Shown: one piece after another, positions 28,038 to 36,794 of the stretch
Layout of the letters: the number at the start of each line of letters is the position of its first letter
How positions within the stretch are numbered: position 1 is the first letter of the stretch
Assembly: GCF_040545475.1 (NCBI RefSeq)
Contig: NZ_JBEPMA010000002.1
Location: 124,001-188,000 of the forward strand
Reading direction: 5' to 3'
Length of the DNA stretch: 64,000 nt
Origin: Peptoniphilus_A olsenii
GTDB taxonomy: Bacteria > Bacillota > Clostridia > Tissierellales > Peptoniphilaceae
Translations under genes and position numbers: made by a program
Notes under the pieces: model-generated
Told to the model about the DNA's origin: nothing
Database searches by the model: none
Seen by the model: the letters and a program-made list of their open reading frames with translations, nothing else

Positions 28038-30149
28038 TTATTTTGAAAAAGAAATATTATCTATTGAAATATCTACATTATCATCAAAATAAAATTCAAT
28101 TAAATTCAAATCATCTATATTCAAATTTGAATTTTTCGCTTTAAAATCAGCTATAGGTATAATCACTGTCTGAGGAGTCTGCCTAATGGTAAAATCATCA
28201 GTGAAAAAATCTGATTTATAGACATAAGATTTTGTACTGGGCGTAAGCTTTTTATAGTTTGAAACATTTATTTGTGAAACATTGCCCCAACTATCTTGCA
28301 TTTTTAAAATAATATTATTTGAAATATCTGTACTGCTAAAATTTTCAATATCAAAATTAATTGTCTTTGCTGAATTTAACATTTTATCTTCATTTAAATG
28401 AATTTTGTAGCTTCCACCCTTATTTGACGCAATAAATACTGAACTTGTATTCGATGAGCCACTTCCATACTTGTGGTTTTTCTCAAGAATTTTATAAAGA
28501 TTATCATAACTTATGCGTGCATTTATTACGCTCGCCGTTTGAAGTACATAGTCTTCTTCAAAATTCGAAATATTTGAAGTCCTAGAGTCACTATAGCGTG
28601 AGTAATAATTTGTACTAGGCAAATCGCTATATTCATCAGGTCCATGCATAAATAATTCTCTGTTAAAATTTATATCAAAACAATTTTCTAAAAAATCATT
28701 TGTATAAATTGAAAGAATTTCTTGTTGTTCTTCCTCTTTTAAAAGCTCTTTTCTATTTAGCAAATATCCTTTAAATGGATCAGAATCATAATCTCGCCAC
28801 AAAGAATTAAACTGTCCGTGATTTGCATAACCCAGATAAAGTGCTGTCTTAAAATAATTTGTATCTTTAGAAAAATACACATTATCATACATAAGCATTC
28901 CCTCAAATGTCGATACATCAGCATCATTTGTGCCCGCAACTGTAAAGTAATTTACATCTTTTAGAGTTAAACTCTTGCCACCAGGGCTGTATTGATTATA
29001 AGTTGGTGCAACTGAAATAATACCTTTAATATTAAAACCATAATTTAAGTTTTTATTGCCATCTTCAGGCAGTTGATTAATATTATTATAATTATAAGCT
29101 ATAGCGCATGCTTCTCCACCACGTGAATGTCCCATCAAAGCTATATTTTCTTTATCGAGCTTTTTGTATAATTTTGAAGAATCATCTCTCGACTGGTCTA
29201 TAATATATTTAATATTTTCCAACAACAAGATAGCTCTCGCATCATTTTCGTTTGACAGTCCAACTTTATAAAAACCATTTAAGATATTCATATCTACAGA
29301 TACTACTGCAAATCCTCTTTTAGCTAGATAATTGCCTAAATAATCATATCCCAAATAATTTTCGGTTGTAAAACGATGATTGCCATGCGTAATAAATAAA
29401 ACAGGTGAATTGTTTTTTTCTTTGGGTAAATAAACTCTGCCACTAATTTGTGCCTCGTCCAAGCCTCTTTTAAAATAGGCGTCTCTTATTTTTTTCTTAT
29501 TACCCGAATAAGTTGCATATTTAAGTAAATTTACGTCTTCTCCTTCGTAATTAAATATCTCAACTCCGTACTTTTCTGTTTTTGATGCAATTTTATTTCT
29601 ATTAGTATCAAGTTTAAATACTTCTTTTGTATCAAAACCAGGCATTGCAATAAAAAATAAAATACCAAACATAATTGCTGTTGTGGGAATTAAAAATAAT
29701 AAGGCTGATGACTTTTTATTTTTGAAAAAAGATATTGCTGATTTTGCAAATATTGTAACCAAAATAAAAAATAATAATAACCCCGCATAAATATATTTGT
29801 CATCTAATTCGATTGTATAAATTGCATCGTCATAAATTTTATATAAAACTATCAATAATATAATATAGACCGATAAATTTTTGGTCTTTATGCGTCTAAA
29901 TAAAACAAGTAGATGCTGCAAAATCAAGTACACAAGAGATAAAAGTAAAAATATTACAAGGGTTGTTATAATATAAGAAATTATTACATTTAATCCTCTA
30001 TCGGCAATATAATAATAAAAATTAGTAGATATAGTAGCAGCACAAATCGCTAGTAATATCCATCTAAAGGCTGGCGTTTTACCAAAATATTTTTGAAAAA
30101 ATATATTAATTTTATTTTGAATTTTTATCAATAAATTATTTAATTTCAT
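28038..30149 (-). CDS. Membrane-anchored alpha/beta hydrolase
   Basis: 703 residues. The first 190 hold about five transmembrane segments. A linker leads to an alpha/beta hydrolase domain: VLFITHGNHRFTTENYLG forms the oxyanion region, and the nucleophile elbow is IALMGHSRGGEACAIAY. The last 150 residues are beta-rich with IPIADF and DNVDISIDNISFS. The active site probably faces outward. It could be an esterase, lipase or peptidase; I cannot name a substrate. It is separated from ricT by 27 bp and probably shares its transcript. Confidence 0.7.
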   Translation of the reverse strand: MKLNNLLIKIQNKINIFFQKYFGKTPAFRWILLAICAATISTNFYYYIADRGLNVIISYIITTLVIFLLLSLVYLILQHLLVLFRRIKTKNLSVYIILLIVLYKIYDDAIYTIELDDKYIYAGLLLFFILVTIFAKSAISFFKNKKSSALLFLIPTTAIMFGILFFIAMPGFDTKEVFKLDTNRNKIASKTEKYGVEIFNYEGEDVNLLKYATYSGNKKKIRDAYFKRGLDEAQISGRVYLPKEKNNSPVLFITHGNHRFTTENYLGYDYLGNYLAKRGFAVVSVDMNILNGFYKVGLSNENDARAILLLENIKYIIDQSRDDSSKLYKKLDKENIALMGHSRGGEACAIAYNYNNINQLPEDGNKNLNYGFNIKGIISVAPTYNQYSPGGKSLTLKDVNYFTVAGTNDADVSTFEGMLMYDNVYFSKDTNYFKTALYLGYANHGQFNSLWRDYDSDPFKGYLLNRKELLKEEEQQEILSIYTNDFLENCFDINFNRELFMHGPDEYSDLPSTNYYSRYSDSRTSNISNFEEDYVLQTASVINARISYDNLYKILEKNHKYGSGSSNTSSVFIASNKGGSYKIHLNEDKMLNSAKTINFDIENFSSTDISNNIILKMQDSWGNVSQINVSNYKKLTPSTKSYVYKSDFFTDDFTIRQTPQTVIIPIADFKAKNSNLNIDDLNLIEFYFDDNVDISIDNISFSK

Positions 30150-30176
30150 AATAATGGGATAAGTGCTAACTTATCC

Positions 30177-31070
30177 CTAATCCCTCTCTAATTCAACTAA
30201 ATCAACTTCATTGTATTCTTCAACATTTAGATAATCCGATTGTTGTATAAAATGTTTATTAAATTCTCGCGTTCTCTTTATATCCGATAAATCATAATAT
30301 TCTATTTCATTCTGATCTTCGTATTCAAAAAGTACTTTAACAAGTTCCTGTATTGTATAAGTTGCAACAACTGTGCCTTTTCCTTTTCCAGTTATTACAA
30401 TTTCTCCAACTCTTGGAATTTTTTTGTTTATACATTCATATCCTTCTTGTTCATACTTTAGGCAACACATTAATCTACCACAAAGCCCAGAAATCTTTGT
30501 AGGATTTAGACTCATATTCTGATCTTTAGCCATTTTTATAGATACAGGCGAAAATTCAGACAAGAAAGTAGAACAGCATGTACATCTTCCACAACTTGCA
30601 AGTCCACCTATAAATTTAGCCTCGTCTCTGACGCCAATTTGTCTAAGTTCAATTCTCGTTCTAAAAATTGAAGCTAATTCACGAACCAATTCTCTAAAAT
30701 CAACACGACCATCGGCTGTAAAGTAAAACAACAATTTGGATCTGTCAAATGTATATTCACAAGATATAAGTTTCATATCGAGATCAAATTCTTCTACTTT
30801 TTGTTCACATATAATAATTGCCTCTCTTGCACTATTTCTATTTTCAATATTTATATTTTTATCTTCAAAAGTTGCAACTCTAATTACAGGTTTTAACTCT
30901 CCCTTAATATCCTCTTCGTCTATATCTTTGAGTAACATTACTTTTCCATATTCTAAACCTCTAACAGTTTCAACTATTACATCGTCATTTATCTTGAGAC
31001 TTAAATCTTTAGGATCAAAAAAATAAATCTTGCCTGTTCTTTTAAATCTCACGCCTGCGACGTCAATCAT
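30177..31070 (-). CDS. ricT: PSP1-domain protein RicT (YaaT)
   Basis: 297 residues. A PSP1 domain with the Cys-rich block GGLASCGRCTCCSTFL and GLCGRLMCCLKYE, which supplies 4Fe-4S ligands in the RicAFT (YlbF-YmcA-YaaT) complex that aids RNase Y-dependent mRNA maturation. It overlaps holB by 4 bp, the order seen in Bacillus. Confidence 0.9.
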   Translation of the reverse strand: MIDVAGVRFKRTGKIYFFDPKDLSLKINDDVIVETVRGLEYGKVMLLKDIDEEDIKGELKPVIRVATFEDKNINIENRNSAREAIIICEQKVEEFDLDMKLISCEYTFDRSKLLFYFTADGRVDFRELVRELASIFRTRIELRQIGVRDEAKFIGGLASCGRCTCCSTFLSEFSPVSIKMAKDQNMSLNPTKISGLCGRLMCCLKYEQEGYECINKKIPRVGEIVITGKGKGTVVATYTIQELVKVLFEYEDQNEIEYYDLSDIKRTREFNKHFIQQSDYLNVEEYNEVDLVELERD

Positions 31071-32005
31071 CTAACTCCTCCTAATTCTATGAGTAGCTTT
31101 TCTATATTTAAATCAAAATTAATATTTTTATCTAATCTTTCAATTGCACGAAGTATAGAATCATATCCAGCAATAGCCTCTTCAAATGATACATCTTGCA
31201 GCTCTAGTAATTCTATTTTATCGAGATTAATTACCAAATCTTTAACACCGCTTTTGACAAAAAACAAATCTCTATACCATATCAAGAAAAAATTAAAAAT
31301 ATCAATAATCTTATCTTTATTATCTTTAAAAAAATCAAGTTTTGTAAATAAATATCCACTTTTTCTTATTAAAGAATCTAAAATTTCTATTAAATCTTCT
31401 CTTAATTGCAATAACTCAGGATTTTCTGTGTATTTAATAGCAAGGCATACACTACCATGGGCTAATCTAGAAAATAATTTTGCGTTTTTTTCAGATACTG
31501 ATTTTGACAAAAGCAATTTTTCGATTCTCGCTTCATCAACTTCACTAAACTTCAAAATCCTGCACCTTGAAATAATAGTGGGCAAAATTTTTTCAAAATT
31601 ACTTGTTATTAAAATTAAAATTAAATAGTCCATAGGTTCTTCTAATGTTTTTAAAAGAGCATTTTGTCCTTCAACAGTTACTTTATCAAAATCATTTATT
31701 ATGACAACTTTGTACTTTCCATTAAAAGGCTTGGAGAAAGATTTCTCTATTAATTCTTCTATTTCAGCTTTTTTAATAGTATTATCACTTTCAATTATAT
31801 CTAAATCAGGCGAATTATAGTTATCTATACCACTAAAATATCTAATTTGTTCAGGATTTTCTGTTAAAATTGCTCTGGCAAAATTTTTAGCATGAGAAAA
31901 TTTTCCTATACCCTTAGGACCATAAAATAAGTACGCATGACTCAAAGAACTTTGAGAAAAATCCTTATCTAATTTATTTGAAATTTCAACATTTTCTAAA
32001 AACAT
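31067..32005 (-). CDS. holB: DNA polymerase III delta' subunit
   Basis: 312 residues. AAA+ clamp-loader fold with LFYGPKGIGKFSHAKNFA, where the Walker A Thr/Ser is replaced by Phe, consistent with the non-hydrolysing delta' role. KVVIINDFDKVTVEGQNALL, LKTLEEP and SRCRILKF follow. It is the wrench of the clamp loader. Its order, tmk-darA-darA-holB-ricT, matches the conserved Firmicute cluster. Confidence 0.88.
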   Translation of the reverse strand: MFLENVEISNKLDKDFSQSSLSHAYLFYGPKGIGKFSHAKNFARAILTENPEQIRYFSGIDNYNSPDLDIIESDNTIKKAEIEELIEKSFSKPFNGKYKVVIINDFDKVTVEGQNALLKTLEEPMDYLILILITSNFEKILPTIISRCRILKFSEVDEARIEKLLLSKSVSEKNAKLFSRLAHGSVCLAIKYTENPELLQLREDLIEILDSLIRKSGYLFTKLDFFKDNKDKIIDIFNFFLIWYRDLFFVKSGVKDLVINLDKIELLELQDVSFEEAIAGYDSILRAIERLDKNINFDLNIEKLLIELGGVR

Positions 32006-32289
32006 CAGATTCTCTTAGCTTCTTCTAAATCCACAATAAATATAGTGGCACCAGCTATTTTGAAATCTCCCTTATCTGAATGAACTTCCTCTTCTTGTGT
32101 AAGTTCTTTAAATATATTGTCAATCCTTTCTAACTCTTCTTCCTTGCAACCTAATAAAAGAGTAGAGTTACCTGATTTAAAAAAACCTCCAGTTGAAGAC
32201 AAACGCGTAACATAAATATCTTCATCTAAAAATCTATCAATCAAATCATCTGTGTACTTGTCTTGCACAATTGCAATTATCATTTTCAT
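32005..32289 (-). CDS. Cyclic-di-AMP receptor-like protein, second copy
   Basis: 94 residues of the DarA/PstA (DUF970) PII-like family: MIIAIVQDKYTDDLIDRFLD, RLSSTGGFFKSGNSTLLLG and IAGATIFIVDLEEAKR. It is shorter than the neighbouring paralogue because the loop between the beta strands is reduced. I choose the ATG at 32289 after GGTGATAA. It overlaps holB by one base. Confidence 0.82.
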   Translation of the reverse strand: MKMIIAIVQDKYTDDLIDRFLDEDIYVTRLSSTGGFFKSGNSTLLLGCKEEELERIDNIFKELTQEEEVHSDKGDFKIAGATIFIVDLEEAKRI

Positions 32290-32298
32290 ATTTATCAC

Positions 32299-32625
32299 CT
32301 AGTATCTTTTAAAATCTACAACATCCATCACAAAAATACTTGCCCCGCCAACTTTTACATCTATTGGAACTGATATAAGAGCTTGTCCAGGGATATTTAC
32401 TGGTTGAATTGTTCTTTTAACTTCACGCTGTTTTGAATTTTTCTCCAAAATCTTCATATATTCATCATAACTTTCTTCATCTATACCTGAAAGCAAAGTG
32501 ACATTTCCAGCTTTAAGAAAACCACCCGTTGATGAAATTTTTGTGACTTTAAAGCCGCCTTCATTTAACTTTTCTATTAAATTATCACTGTCAATATCTT
32601 GAACTATGGCTATTATAAGTTTCAA
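32299..32625 (-). CDS. darA: Cyclic-di-AMP receptor DarA/PstA
   Basis: 108 residues, typical length. LKLIIAIVQDIDSDNLIEKL, KISSTGGFLKAGNVTLLSG and VGGASIFVMDV match the PII-like c-di-AMP receptor. The start is a TTG at 32625 within TTGA overlapping the tmk stop, with GGGAGG upstream. It probably links second-messenger levels to wall or osmotic control. Confidence 0.88.
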   Translation of the reverse strand: MKLIIAIVQDIDSDNLIEKLNEGGFKVTKISSTGGFLKAGNVTLLSGIDEESYDEYMKILEKNSKQREVKRTIQPVNIPGQALISVPIDVKVGGASIFVMDVVDFKRY

Positions 32626-33233
32626 ATTAGTCCTCCCTTGGTCTCCAAAATTTTCATACAATCATGAAATACCTCTTCAATAGTTTGAGTGGCATCAATA
32701 AAATAATAATTATCTTTTTTTTCTAATTTATTATAAAAATCAGTAACTTTTTTGTGAAAATCATCAGATTCCATCTCTAGTCTGTCATAAGTCTCTTCAT
32801 TTTTTCTATTTAAGGTCTTTTTATCAGTTTTAAATATAAATACTATATCAGGCTCACAGCCCATTGTAGCAAAATTATTTATCGATAATATATCATCAAG
32901 TTTTTGACCTCTACCAGAGCCTTGATAAGCAAGCGAAGATAAAACAAATCTCTCACATAAAACATTGATTCCTTTTTCAATATTTGGTATTATTTTTTCT
33001 TCAACATGCTGAGCTCGTGAAGCCGCATAAAGTAGGGCTTCTGTCCTCATATTCATTTCTGTCAAATCATTATCTAGTATGACCCCTCTTATTTTTTCCC
33101 CTATTCTGGTACCCCCGGGCTCTCTAGTTTTAATTACAGGCTTTTTTCGTCTCAAAAGTTCTTCATAAACTAAATTTGCCATTGTAGATTTACCTGACCC
33201 ATCCGGTCCTTCAAAAGTTATAAAAAGACTCAT
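32622..33233 (-). CDS. tmk: Thymidylate kinase
   Basis: 203 residues. P-loop FEGPDGSGKSTMANLVYEEL, the DR(E/P)-type TREPGGTRIGEKIRG, and RFVLSSLAYQGSGRG. It phosphorylates dTMP to dTDP. It overlaps the upstream decarboxylase by 4 bp. Confidence 0.94.
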   Translation of the reverse strand: MSLFITFEGPDGSGKSTMANLVYEELLRRKKPVIKTREPGGTRIGEKIRGVILDNDLTEMNMRTEALLYAASRAQHVEEKIIPNIEKGINVLCERFVLSSLAYQGSGRGQKLDDILSINNFATMGCEPDIVFIFKTDKKTLNRKNEETYDRLEMESDDFHKKVTDFYNKLEKKDNYYFIDATQTIEEVFHDCMKILETKGGLI

Positions 33234-34582
33234 TTTACTACCTCAATTTTATTATTTTCTATTCCTATGATTTCAATTCCAGCTTCTATATATTTTAAAA
33301 TATTTTGTATTATATCTTCTGTAAAAATCTCACCAAAAGATATTAAAGGAACTCCTGGTGGATAAGCGGCTATTATATTTTTAGAAATGCGTCCACAAGC
33401 TTCTCTTATGTCTATAATTTCACCTTTGCTGTAAAAAGAAGTCTTCGGCATCAGAGCCATTTTTGGTATTTTTAAATCAATTTTCAAAATATCTTTATAA
33501 TCTTCATTCTCAAGTGAAACTATAGCATCTTTTAAAAGATTTATTTCCTCTTTAGTGTTCAAAGGTGAAATAATCGCCAATGCATAATACAAATCTGCCA
33601 TCTCTAAACGAATATTTTTCTCTAATGAGAATTTTTGCAAAAGATTATCTCCGCTTATACCCTTAACTCTAAATAAAAATTTTAAAGGGTCAGTGGCTGC
33701 AATTGTTTCATGATTTAGATTTATAGAGTATCCCAGTTCTTTTTTAATGCAATTTATATTATCAATTCTTCTAGCAATTTCTATTTTGCCATTTTTTAAC
33801 ATATAATTAATTCCAGCTTCAATTGATAGCATCATCAAATACGAAGGAGATGTTGTATGAAATAAATTTATATATTTTAAAACATCTTTTTTTGTAAACT
33901 CTTCTGTATTCAAATGCAAAATAGCTGACTGCGTCAAAGATGGAATAGTCTTATGTGTTGAATTAATTACAAAATCAGCTCCTGCTTCTATTGCCAAAAA
34001 CTCTCTGTAATCTGAAAAATACAAATGTGCACCATGTGCTTCATCAACTATTACATACACATCATTATCATGCAAAATTTTTATTAATTCTTTTAAATTA
34101 AGTATTCCACCATAATAATTAGGACTTGTTAACACGCATACTTTTATATTATTGTTTTTTATTTTATTAAGTAACTCTTCGGTATTTATCCCAAAGAATA
34201 GAGCTCTTTCTTTATCATATACATTTTCGAGATAAGTCGGTTTTAAATTATTAATTATAAGAAAATTATAAATACTTTTGTGAGAATTTCTCTGTATTAA
34301 TATATTATCTCCATCTTCAGTAAGCATTGATAATGCTATATGAATTGCACCAGTCGAACCATTAGTAATAATAAAAGATTCTTTAGAACCATAAATTTTT
34401 GAAATATACGACTCAAGTTTTGCTATGGCTCCATGTGGATTTAATAAATTATCAGTACCTAAAAACTCAGTGACATCATTTTTTAAATCAATATCAAAGA
34501 ATTGTTTACCCTTGTGACCAGGCATTGCGAAAGATATCTGATTTTTAATTTTTTCTACTTCTTCAATAAGAGGACTCTGCAT
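33230..34582 (-). CDS. Orn/Lys/Arg decarboxylase-family PLP enzyme
   Basis: 450 residues of the fold type I decarboxylase group often sited upstream of tmk (YaaO/SpeA-like). AMPGHKGKQFF at the N-terminus, FIITNGSTGAIHIALSML, VIVDEAHGAHLYF, and the PLP lysine in VINSTHKTIPSLTQSAIL. Near the end, AYPPGVPLISFGE is diagnostic. The substrate (Arg or Lys) cannot be set from sequence. The ATG at 34582 follows GGAGAAGG; a longer frame adds 10 residues. Confidence 0.85.
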   Translation of the reverse strand: MQSPLIEEVEKIKNQISFAMPGHKGKQFFDIDLKNDVTEFLGTDNLLNPHGAIAKLESYISKIYGSKESFIITNGSTGAIHIALSMLTEDGDNILIQRNSHKSIYNFLIINNLKPTYLENVYDKERALFFGINTEELLNKIKNNNIKVCVLTSPNYYGGILNLKELIKILHDNDVYVIVDEAHGAHLYFSDYREFLAIEAGADFVINSTHKTIPSLTQSAILHLNTEEFTKKDVLKYINLFHTTSPSYLMMLSIEAGINYMLKNGKIEIARRIDNINCIKKELGYSINLNHETIAATDPLKFLFRVKGISGDNLLQKFSLEKNIRLEMADLYYALAIISPLNTKEEINLLKDAIVSLENEDYKDILKIDLKIPKMALMPKTSFYSKGEIIDIREACGRISKNIIAAYPPGVPLISFGEIFTEDIIQNILKYIEAGIEIIGIENNKIEVVK

Positions 34583-34658
34583 TTTATGACCTTCTCCAAC
34601 TTGTCTTTTCAATTTATTATACTATAATTTAAAATCATTTAAAAGTTTAATCGCTCTC

Positions 34659-35639
34659 TTATCTTGTGAAATCTCCCTTTACAGAAACCTCTCCACTTGA
34701 TAAAGTCATACGTCCCTTTTTAGTATCTACAACTAAATTGCCTTTTTCGTTTATATCTACACCTATGCCTTCATATTTTTTTCCATTTTTTTCAAAAGTT
34801 AAATTTTTACCAAGCACTAGTGAATGTTCTTTGTAATATTTTAAAATCTTATCTTCATCTTCATAAAAATAATTATGATAAAATCTATTTAAAATTGTAG
34901 ATAAAATTTCATTTCTAATTATATCTGTGCCAACTGATCCAGCTATATCTTTTAAATCTTCTCCAAAGCCTTCTTTAGGTTCATTTACATTTATTCCTAT
35001 GCCTATTATAACTGATTTTACGGTATGAGTTTCAAAATCAGCATCAAGCTCAGAAAGTATTCCACAGACTTTTTTACCATCAACAAAAATATCATTTACC
35101 CATTTTATTTCGCTAAACTTTCCAGTACTTTCTTCTATTCCTTGAGATACAGATACAGCTGCTCTTACTGTTATCAAATCAAAGTAGGAAATATCAAAAT
35201 TTTCCTTAGGATGAATTATAATAGAAAAATATACTCCCGTGCCTTTTGGCGACATAAAATTTTTACCCTGTCTACCACGCCCGCCTGTTTGTTCATCAGA
35301 TACAAGGACTGTAAAGTCTTTTATCTTTTCTGAATAAAGCATTCTCTTGGCTTCTGTATTTGTAGAATCAATAGTATTAAATATTTTGATATCGATATCT
35401 TTTAACTCTCTAATTAAACCTTTTTTAATCCCTGCCACTGATAAATTATCGTCATCTTGGACAAGTTTATATCCTTTTTTAGTCAGCGATTCTATTTCAA
35501 ATCCTTCCTCTTTTAACGAATTTATTGCTTTCCACACAGAAGTTCTAGTTATATTTAATTTATCAGCTAAATCTTGCCCAGAAACGTACTGTGCTCTATT
35601 TTCTTCCAATGCTTTTAACACTCTTTGTTTTGTATTCAT
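34659..35639 (-). CDS. birA: Biotin--protein ligase and biotin operon repressor
   Basis: 326 residues. An N-terminal winged helix (SGQDLADKLNITRTSVWKAI) is joined to the ligase domain with SDEQTGGRGRQGKNFMSPKG (biotinyl-AMP loop), KWVNDIFVDGKKVCGIL and a C-terminal SH3-like part. It loads biotin on carboxyl carriers and probably represses biotin genes. It diverges from the tRNA-SRP promoter. Confidence 0.93.
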   Translation of the reverse strand: MNTKQRVLKALEENRAQYVSGQDLADKLNITRTSVWKAINSLKEEGFEIESLTKKGYKLVQDDDNLSVAGIKKGLIRELKDIDIKIFNTIDSTNTEAKRMLYSEKIKDFTVLVSDEQTGGRGRQGKNFMSPKGTGVYFSIIIHPKENFDISYFDLITVRAAVSVSQGIEESTGKFSEIKWVNDIFVDGKKVCGILSELDADFETHTVKSVIIGIGINVNEPKEGFGEDLKDIAGSVGTDIIRNEILSTILNRFYHNYFYEDEDKILKYYKEHSLVLGKNLTFEKNGKKYEGIGVDINEKGNLVVDTKKGRMTLSSGEVSVKGDFTR

Positions 35640-35658
35640 AATATCACCTTTATCATTC

Positions 35659-35687
35659 TTGACTTTGAAGTAAATTTCGTGTAAAAT
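35659..35687 (+). promoter_or_regulatory. Sigma-A-type promoter for tRNA-Ser and SRP RNA
   Basis: TTGACT at 35659 and TAAAAT at 35682 are separated by 17 bp, a near-consensus pair ending 15 bp before the tRNA. Confidence 0.8.
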
Positions 35688-35702
35688 ATCTTTCTAGGCT
35701 GT

Positions 35703-35792
35703 GGAGAGATGTCCGAGAGGTTGAAGGAGCCCGCCTGGAAAGCGAGTATACATGTAAATGTATCGGGGGTTCGAATCCCCCTCTCTCCGCCA
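35703..35792 (+). tRNA. tRNA-Ser (anticodon GGA)
   Basis: A 90-base tRNA with long variable arm. Acceptor GGAGAGA pairs with TCTCTCC; the anticodon loop is CTGGAAA; the T arm is GGGGGTTCGAATCCCCC; the CCA end is encoded. Reads UCC/UCU codons. Confidence 0.97.
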
Positions 35793-35794
35793 TT

Positions 35795-36060
35795 GCCATG
35801 CTAGGTGGGAAATTAGCGATGTCTTGTACCTGCAATTCGCTACAGCAGGACCGAATTCCCCGCCGAGGATTTTAATTTTATAGTCTGCCCCGTGTAAGTG
35901 GCGTTGAGGATTGGGTCCTACGCAACAGGTGCTTGCGAACCGTGTCAGGTCTTGATCGAAGCAGCACTAAGTAAGATTTCCTGTGTGCCGTAGAACAGCC
36001 TAATCTGAGTTAACTGCACGGGTAACGTATGGAATTATTTTTCGACGTGGGGTGCATGGC
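35795..36060 (+). ncRNA. ffs: Signal recognition particle RNA, large bacterial type
   Basis: About 266 bases with ends GCCATGC and GCATGGC pairing. GGGTCCTACGCAACAGGTGC, the Alu-domain region near the 5' end, and the S-domain GTCAGGTC ... GAAGCAGCACTAAG match the Bacillus-type scRNA that carries an Alu domain. The helix 8 tip is unusual: where most bacteria have CCGGAAGG, this reads CTTGATCG, so the GGAA tetraloop is missing. It follows tRNA-Ser by 2 bp and is probably processed from the same transcript. Confidence 0.92.
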
Positions 36061-36063
36061 TAC

Positions 36064-36091
36064 ATATTTTGCCCTTAGGGGCTTTTTTTAT
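36064..36091 (+). terminator. SRP RNA terminator
   Basis: GCCCTTAGGGGC forms a short GC stem followed by seven T. It overlaps the end of the convergent racemase-like gene. Confidence 0.75.
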
Positions 36092-36794
36092 TGTCAAAAT
36101 TTATTTTAGATACATTTAATATTTCTCTGTCTTTTAAAATATTCTTCTCTCTCAAATATTTCTCAGCTCTTGAATAGAATCTCCTTTTTGAATCAGATAC
36201 ATGAAAATAATCTCTAATTAAATTCTCTTTTTTATATTCATAATCTTTAATGATAGCATCTACATTAGTTAGTATTTTTTTATCAAAATATTTGACAAAA
36301 AAATCTTTTCTAAGGTGCAAAGCACTAGATGCTAAAAATATCATCTCATATTTTGTAAAATCTATTGATTTAAAATATTCATCGCAGATGAATTTTAAAA
36401 TGTCAATTGCCACCTGATCATTGCAAGCATTTATTAAAAGTGAAGCCTCAAAATAATCGACTTTAGCGTCACTAAATATCTGAAGTGTCTTTTCTTTTTT
36501 CGTAAGTGGAGAAGAAATACAAAAAATTGGCCCTTTTACAAGATTTTTTTTAAGGTATATTTCACCATATTCTGCTTCATCTTTATCTTTAAAATAGTCG
36601 ATTGCATCAAAATCCATTACAATAATTTGCTTATCTTTTTCAAAAAACTTTCTGATAAATTCTATTCTATTATTTACTTCTGTTCTTCTATATAAACCAT
36701 AGTATTCATATTTATCATCAATATAATAATTTAATAAATCACGTCTATTTTCATACAAAGACACAATACCTGGTCCTGTGTCAAAAACTGCCAT
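36075..36794 (-). CDS. Degenerate glutamate-racemase-like protein
   Basis: 239 residues. The opening MAVFDTGPGIVSL resembles MurI (VFDSGVGGLTV), and FLASSALHLRKDFF occupies the place of LGCTHYPLL, with the same spacing to the C-terminus. Neither catalytic Cys block of MurI is kept: the first-half region reads IIVMDFDAIDYF. It is therefore probably not a racemase and may be a binding or regulatory relative, or a decaying gene. The frame is intact and overlaps ispE by 14 bp. The homology call rests on motif order only. Confidence 0.5.
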   Translation of the reverse strand: MAVFDTGPGIVSLYENRRDLLNYYIDDKYEYYGLYRRTEVNNRIEFIRKFFEKDKQIIVMDFDAIDYFKDKDEAEYGEIYLKKNLVKGPIFCISSPLTKKEKTLQIFSDAKVDYFEASLLINACNDQVAIDILKFICDEYFKSIDFTKYEMIFLASSALHLRKDFFVKYFDKKILTNVDAIIKDYEYKKENLIRDYFHVSDSKRRFYSRAEKYLREKNILKDREILNVSKINFDNKKSP

